Assembly: GCA_021779775.1 (NCBI GenBank)
Contig: JAJYAB010000038.1
Coordinates: forward strand, 1 to 6,559
Direction: 5' to 3'
From: Actinomycetes bacterium
GTDB lineage: Bacteria; Actinomycetota; Acidimicrobiia; Acidimicrobiales; UBA8190
DNA length: 6,559 nt
The notes beneath the pieces were generated by a model. That model made no database searches, was not told the DNA's origin, and was given only the letters and a program-made list of their open reading frames with translations. A program made the position numbers and the translations under genes. Shown piece by piece: positions 4,386-6,559 of this stretch. Each line of letters starts with the position of its first letter. Position 1 is the stretch's first letter.

Positions 4386-6559
4386 CAGCCGAGGACCTGC
4401 CGCAGGTTCCCGGCGACGTGGTGGCCCGGACCTCGTCCCGCGACGTCGACGCCCGGGCCCGCCATGTGATGCACCACGACCTCGACCACACCCTGTTCGT
4501 GGAGGCAGGTGCCGGGACGGGCAAGACGACTGCCCTGGTCCGACGCATCGTGGAGCTCGTCGCCTCGGGGCGGGCCAGGATCTGCGAGGTGGCCGCCATC
4601 ACCTTCACCGAGGCGGCCGCCTCCGAACTGCGCGACCGGATCACCGATGCGCTCGAGCGGTTGGCTGCCGGACAGGACCCGCTCGGCGCCGACGAACCAC
4701 ATGACGGCCCCCCCGACCCGGTCCAGGGAGCGCTGCGCCGCCAGCGGGCGCACCAGGCCGTAGCCGAGCTCGACAGTGCGGCGATCTCCACCCTCCACGG
4801 GTTCGCGCGGCGGATCCTTCACGAGCATGCCTTCGCCGCCGGACTGCCGCCGTCCGTCGATGTGCTCGATGAGGTCGGTTCGTCGGTAGCCTTCGACGCC
4901 CGATGGCGGTCGTTCGTCGACGAGCTGCTGACCGACGCTGCATCCCGACAGTCGGTCCAGCGCGCTCTGGTGTGTGGAGTCGGGATTGACGGGCTCCGGT
5001 CGATCGCACAGGAGCTCGACGGCAATTGGGATCTGCTCGATGGGCTGTGGCATGGCCGCCGCCGGTCCCTCGTCCCGGTCGATCCGAAGGGCGTGCTCGG
5101 TCCGTTGCGCCAGGCGGTCGACCTTGCCGGTCGGTGCACCGACGATGGCGATCGCATGCTGGCCCACCTGGCGTCGGTGGCCGACCTGGTGGACCTCCTC
5201 CAGGTCGCGGCCAGCGATATCGACGTGGTGCAGGCACTGGTCGACCATCCGAAGCTGCAGGCCAGGCTGGGGGTGAAGCAGGCGTGGCACGGCCATGTGG
5301 ACACGGTGCGGGAACTGCTGGCCGAGGCGCAGCAGGCCAGGGACGCGCTTGTCGAGGACGTGGCGGCGGATGCCTTGGGCGACCTCGTCGGGGCGATGTG
5401 CCAGCTGACGGTCCGGGGGGTGGAGCAGCGCCGGAGCGACGGCCGTCTCGAATTCCACGACCTGCTGGTCCACGCCCGCGACCTGGTCCGTCAGCATCCG
5501 GAGGCCGTTGCGGCGATCCGCCGCCGATACCGGTTCCTCCTCATCGACGAGTTCCAGGACACCGATCCGATCCAGGCCGAGCTGGCGTTCCGCATCGCCG
5601 CGACAGACGGTGGAGAACGGTCGTGCTCCGAGCTGGCGGTCGACCCGGGGCGGCTCTGCTTCGTCGGCGATCCCAAGCAGTCGATCTATCGCTTCCGCCG
5701 GGCAGACATGGCGCTGTTCCTCGGTATCCGGGACCGTCTGGCGCTCGAGCCCCAGGTCCTGTCGGCCAACTTCCGTTCGGTTCCGGGCATCGTGGAGTGG
5801 GTCAACGCCGTGTTCGGTTACCTCATCGGGGGCGGCATCCCCGAAGCCCAGCCGGCATACCAGCCGTTGCAGGCCGTCCGGCCTGCTGCGGCCAGCGGTC
5901 CGGGGTCGCCACCACGGGTACTGCCCCCCCCCGTGGCCGTGCTGGGCGGTCCGATCGCCGGCCCGCCACCGATCGACACCATCCGTCGAGCCGAGGCGTC
6001 CGAGATCGCCTCGGCGATCCGGTGCATCGTCGGTGAAGGCTGGCCGGTCGGCGACGGGGGGACCGCTGCCTGCCTGGCTGACATCGCGGTGCTGGTGCCG
6101 ACCCGTCGTTCGCTCGCGGCACTGGTCGGCGGGCTCGACGATGCCGGCGTGCCATACCGTCTCGAGAGCAGCGCACTGGTATATGCCGCAGCAGAGGTGC
6201 ACGACCTGCTGGCCGTCCTCCGGGCAGTGGACGATCCGGCTGACGAGGTTGCCGTGGTCGCCGCGTTGCGCTCCCCGCTGTTCGCATGCGGCGACGACGA
6301 CCTGCTGAGGTTCGCCCAGGCCGGAGGACGATGGGACTACCGGCAGGTCCCCCCGGAATCCCTGCCGCACGACCACCCGGTGTCGGCAGGCCAGCGGGCG
6401 CTGGACGGGCTGCACCGCTGCCGTTGGTGGTGCGAGCCGAGTGAGCTGGTGGAGCGGGTCATCGAAGACCGGCGGGCGATGGCTCTGGCCCTCGACGGCA
6501 CGCGGCCGCGCGAGGTGTGGCGCCGGCTCCGCTTCGTGGCCGACCAGGCCCGCTCTTTC
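4382..6559 (+). CDS. addA: AddA/RecB-type UvrD helicase subunit, 5' part (726 codons, runs off the window)
   Basis: The frame opens at ATG 4382 and stays open to the last base. It encodes the ATP-driven motor of the predicted AddAB complex, which would translocate 3'-5' and unwind DNA from a broken end. Helicase motifs appear in order: Walker A EAGAGTGKTT (residues 41-50, catalytic K48), motif Ia ITFTEAAASELRDRI (73-87), motif Ic ISTLHGF (135-141), Walker B LLIDEFQDTD (386-395, D389 E390), motif III VGDPKQSIYRFRRAD (428-442) and motif IV NFRS (463-466). The second RecA-like domain begins near residue 566 (ADIAVLVPTRR), with the characteristic LRSPLF at 629-634. The QDTD, GDPKQSIYRFRRAD and LRSPLF signatures are those of AddA/RecB rather than generic UvrD. 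AddA proteins are usually about 1200 residues, so motifs V/VI and a C-terminal nuclease should follow beyond the window; they are not visible here. The start codon overlaps the addB stop (ATGA), which points to translational coupling and a matched subunit ratio. A Pro/Gly-rich segment at about 500-535 contains a nine-C run. Confidence 0.9.
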   Translation, partial: MTAEDLPQVPGDVVARTSSRDVDARARHVMHHDLDHTLFVEAGAGTGKTTALVRRIVELVASGRARICEVAAITFTEAAASELRDRITDALERLAAGQDPLGADEPHDGPPDPVQGALRRQRAHQAVAELDSAAISTLHGFARRILHEHAFAAGLPPSVDVLDEVGSSVAFDARWRSFVDELLTDAASRQSVQRALVCGVGIDGLRSIAQELDGNWDLLDGLWHGRRRSLVPVDPKGVLGPLRQAVDLAGRCTDDGDRMLAHLASVADLVDLLQVAASDIDVVQALVDHPKLQARLGVKQAWHGHVDTVRELLAEAQQARDALVEDVAADALGDLVGAMCQLTVRGVEQRRSDGRLEFHDLLVHARDLVRQHPEAVAAIRRRYRFLLIDEFQDTDPIQAELAFRIAATDGGERSCSELAVDPGRLCFVGDPKQSIYRFRRADMALFLGIRDRLALEPQVLSANFRSVPGIVEWVNAVFGYLIGGGIPEAQPAYQPLQAVRPAAASGPGSPPRVLPPPVAVLGGPIAGPPPIDTIRRAEASEIASAIRCIVGEGWPVGDGGTAACLADIAVLVPTRRSLAALVGGLDDAGVPYRLESSALVYAAAEVHDLLAVLRAVDDPADEVAVVAALRSPLFACGDDDLLRFAQAGGRWDYRQVPPESLPHDHPVSAGQRALDGLHRCRWWCEPSELVERVIEDRRAMALALDGTRPREVWRRLRFVADQARSF

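Noticed and set aside
4334..6415. Very long open frame on the - strand (about 693 codons) opposite addA
   Set aside because: It lies almost entirely antisense to a gene with unmistakable helicase motifs. Its translation is low-complexity, rich in Arg, Gln, Pro and Val with no recognisable domain, as expected when a high-GC gene is read from the other strand.
1188..6559. Possibility that the nuclease and helicase pair is a phage-defence system such as Gabija, Zorya or a new two-gene module
   Set aside because: Domain order, paired inactive-helicase nuclease plus RecB-like motor, Fe-S cysteines, ATGA overlap and the repair-gene neighbours all fit housekeeping AddAB. There are no defence genes, integrases or compositional shifts nearby.

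Overview
The window is very GC-rich and tightly packed. All four genes lie on the + strand, and codon third positions are dominated by G and C. The gene content and style suggest an actinobacterial chromosome: a UvrD2-type helicase with a C-terminal HRDC domain, a MutT-like Nudix family common in actinobacteria, and starts that lack Shine-Dalgarno sequences but have TANNNT boxes just upstream. A deep-branching group such as Acidimicrobiia is a guess that the sequence alone cannot settle.

Layout: (1) 1-579 is the 3' end of a UvrD2-like superfamily 1 DNA helicase (motifs V and VI, linker, HRDC domain). (2) 580-704 is a 125-bp spacer with a 10-bp tandem duplication and a possible -10 box. (3) 705-1166 is a complete small Nudix hydrolase. 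(4) 1188-4385 is a complete AddB-type subunit: a helicase-like N-terminal half without a visible Walker A or B motif, fused to an intact RecB-family nuclease framed by four iron-sulfur cysteines. (5) 4382-6559 is the 5' part (726 codons) of an AddA/RecB-type UvrD helicase with an intact motor. It starts inside the stop codon of addB (ATGA overlap) and runs off the window before motifs V/VI and any nuclease domain.

How they work together: AddB and AddA should form one heterodimeric helicase-nuclease that resects double-strand DNA ends for RecA-dependent recombination. AddA would supply the ATP-driven motor, and AddB a nuclease and a structural, possibly Chi-scanning, helicase-like scaffold. 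UvrD2 is another DNA repair helicase, and the Nudix enzyme may clean the nucleotide pool. The window therefore looks like a DNA maintenance neighbourhood.

I found no mobile element, CRISPR array, RNA gene, toxin-antitoxin pair or convincing new defence system. The points most worth a second look are the AddAB-like rather than AdnAB-like character of the resection enzyme, the loss of the ATP site in its AddB subunit, two possible leaderless starts, and a nine-C run inside addA.
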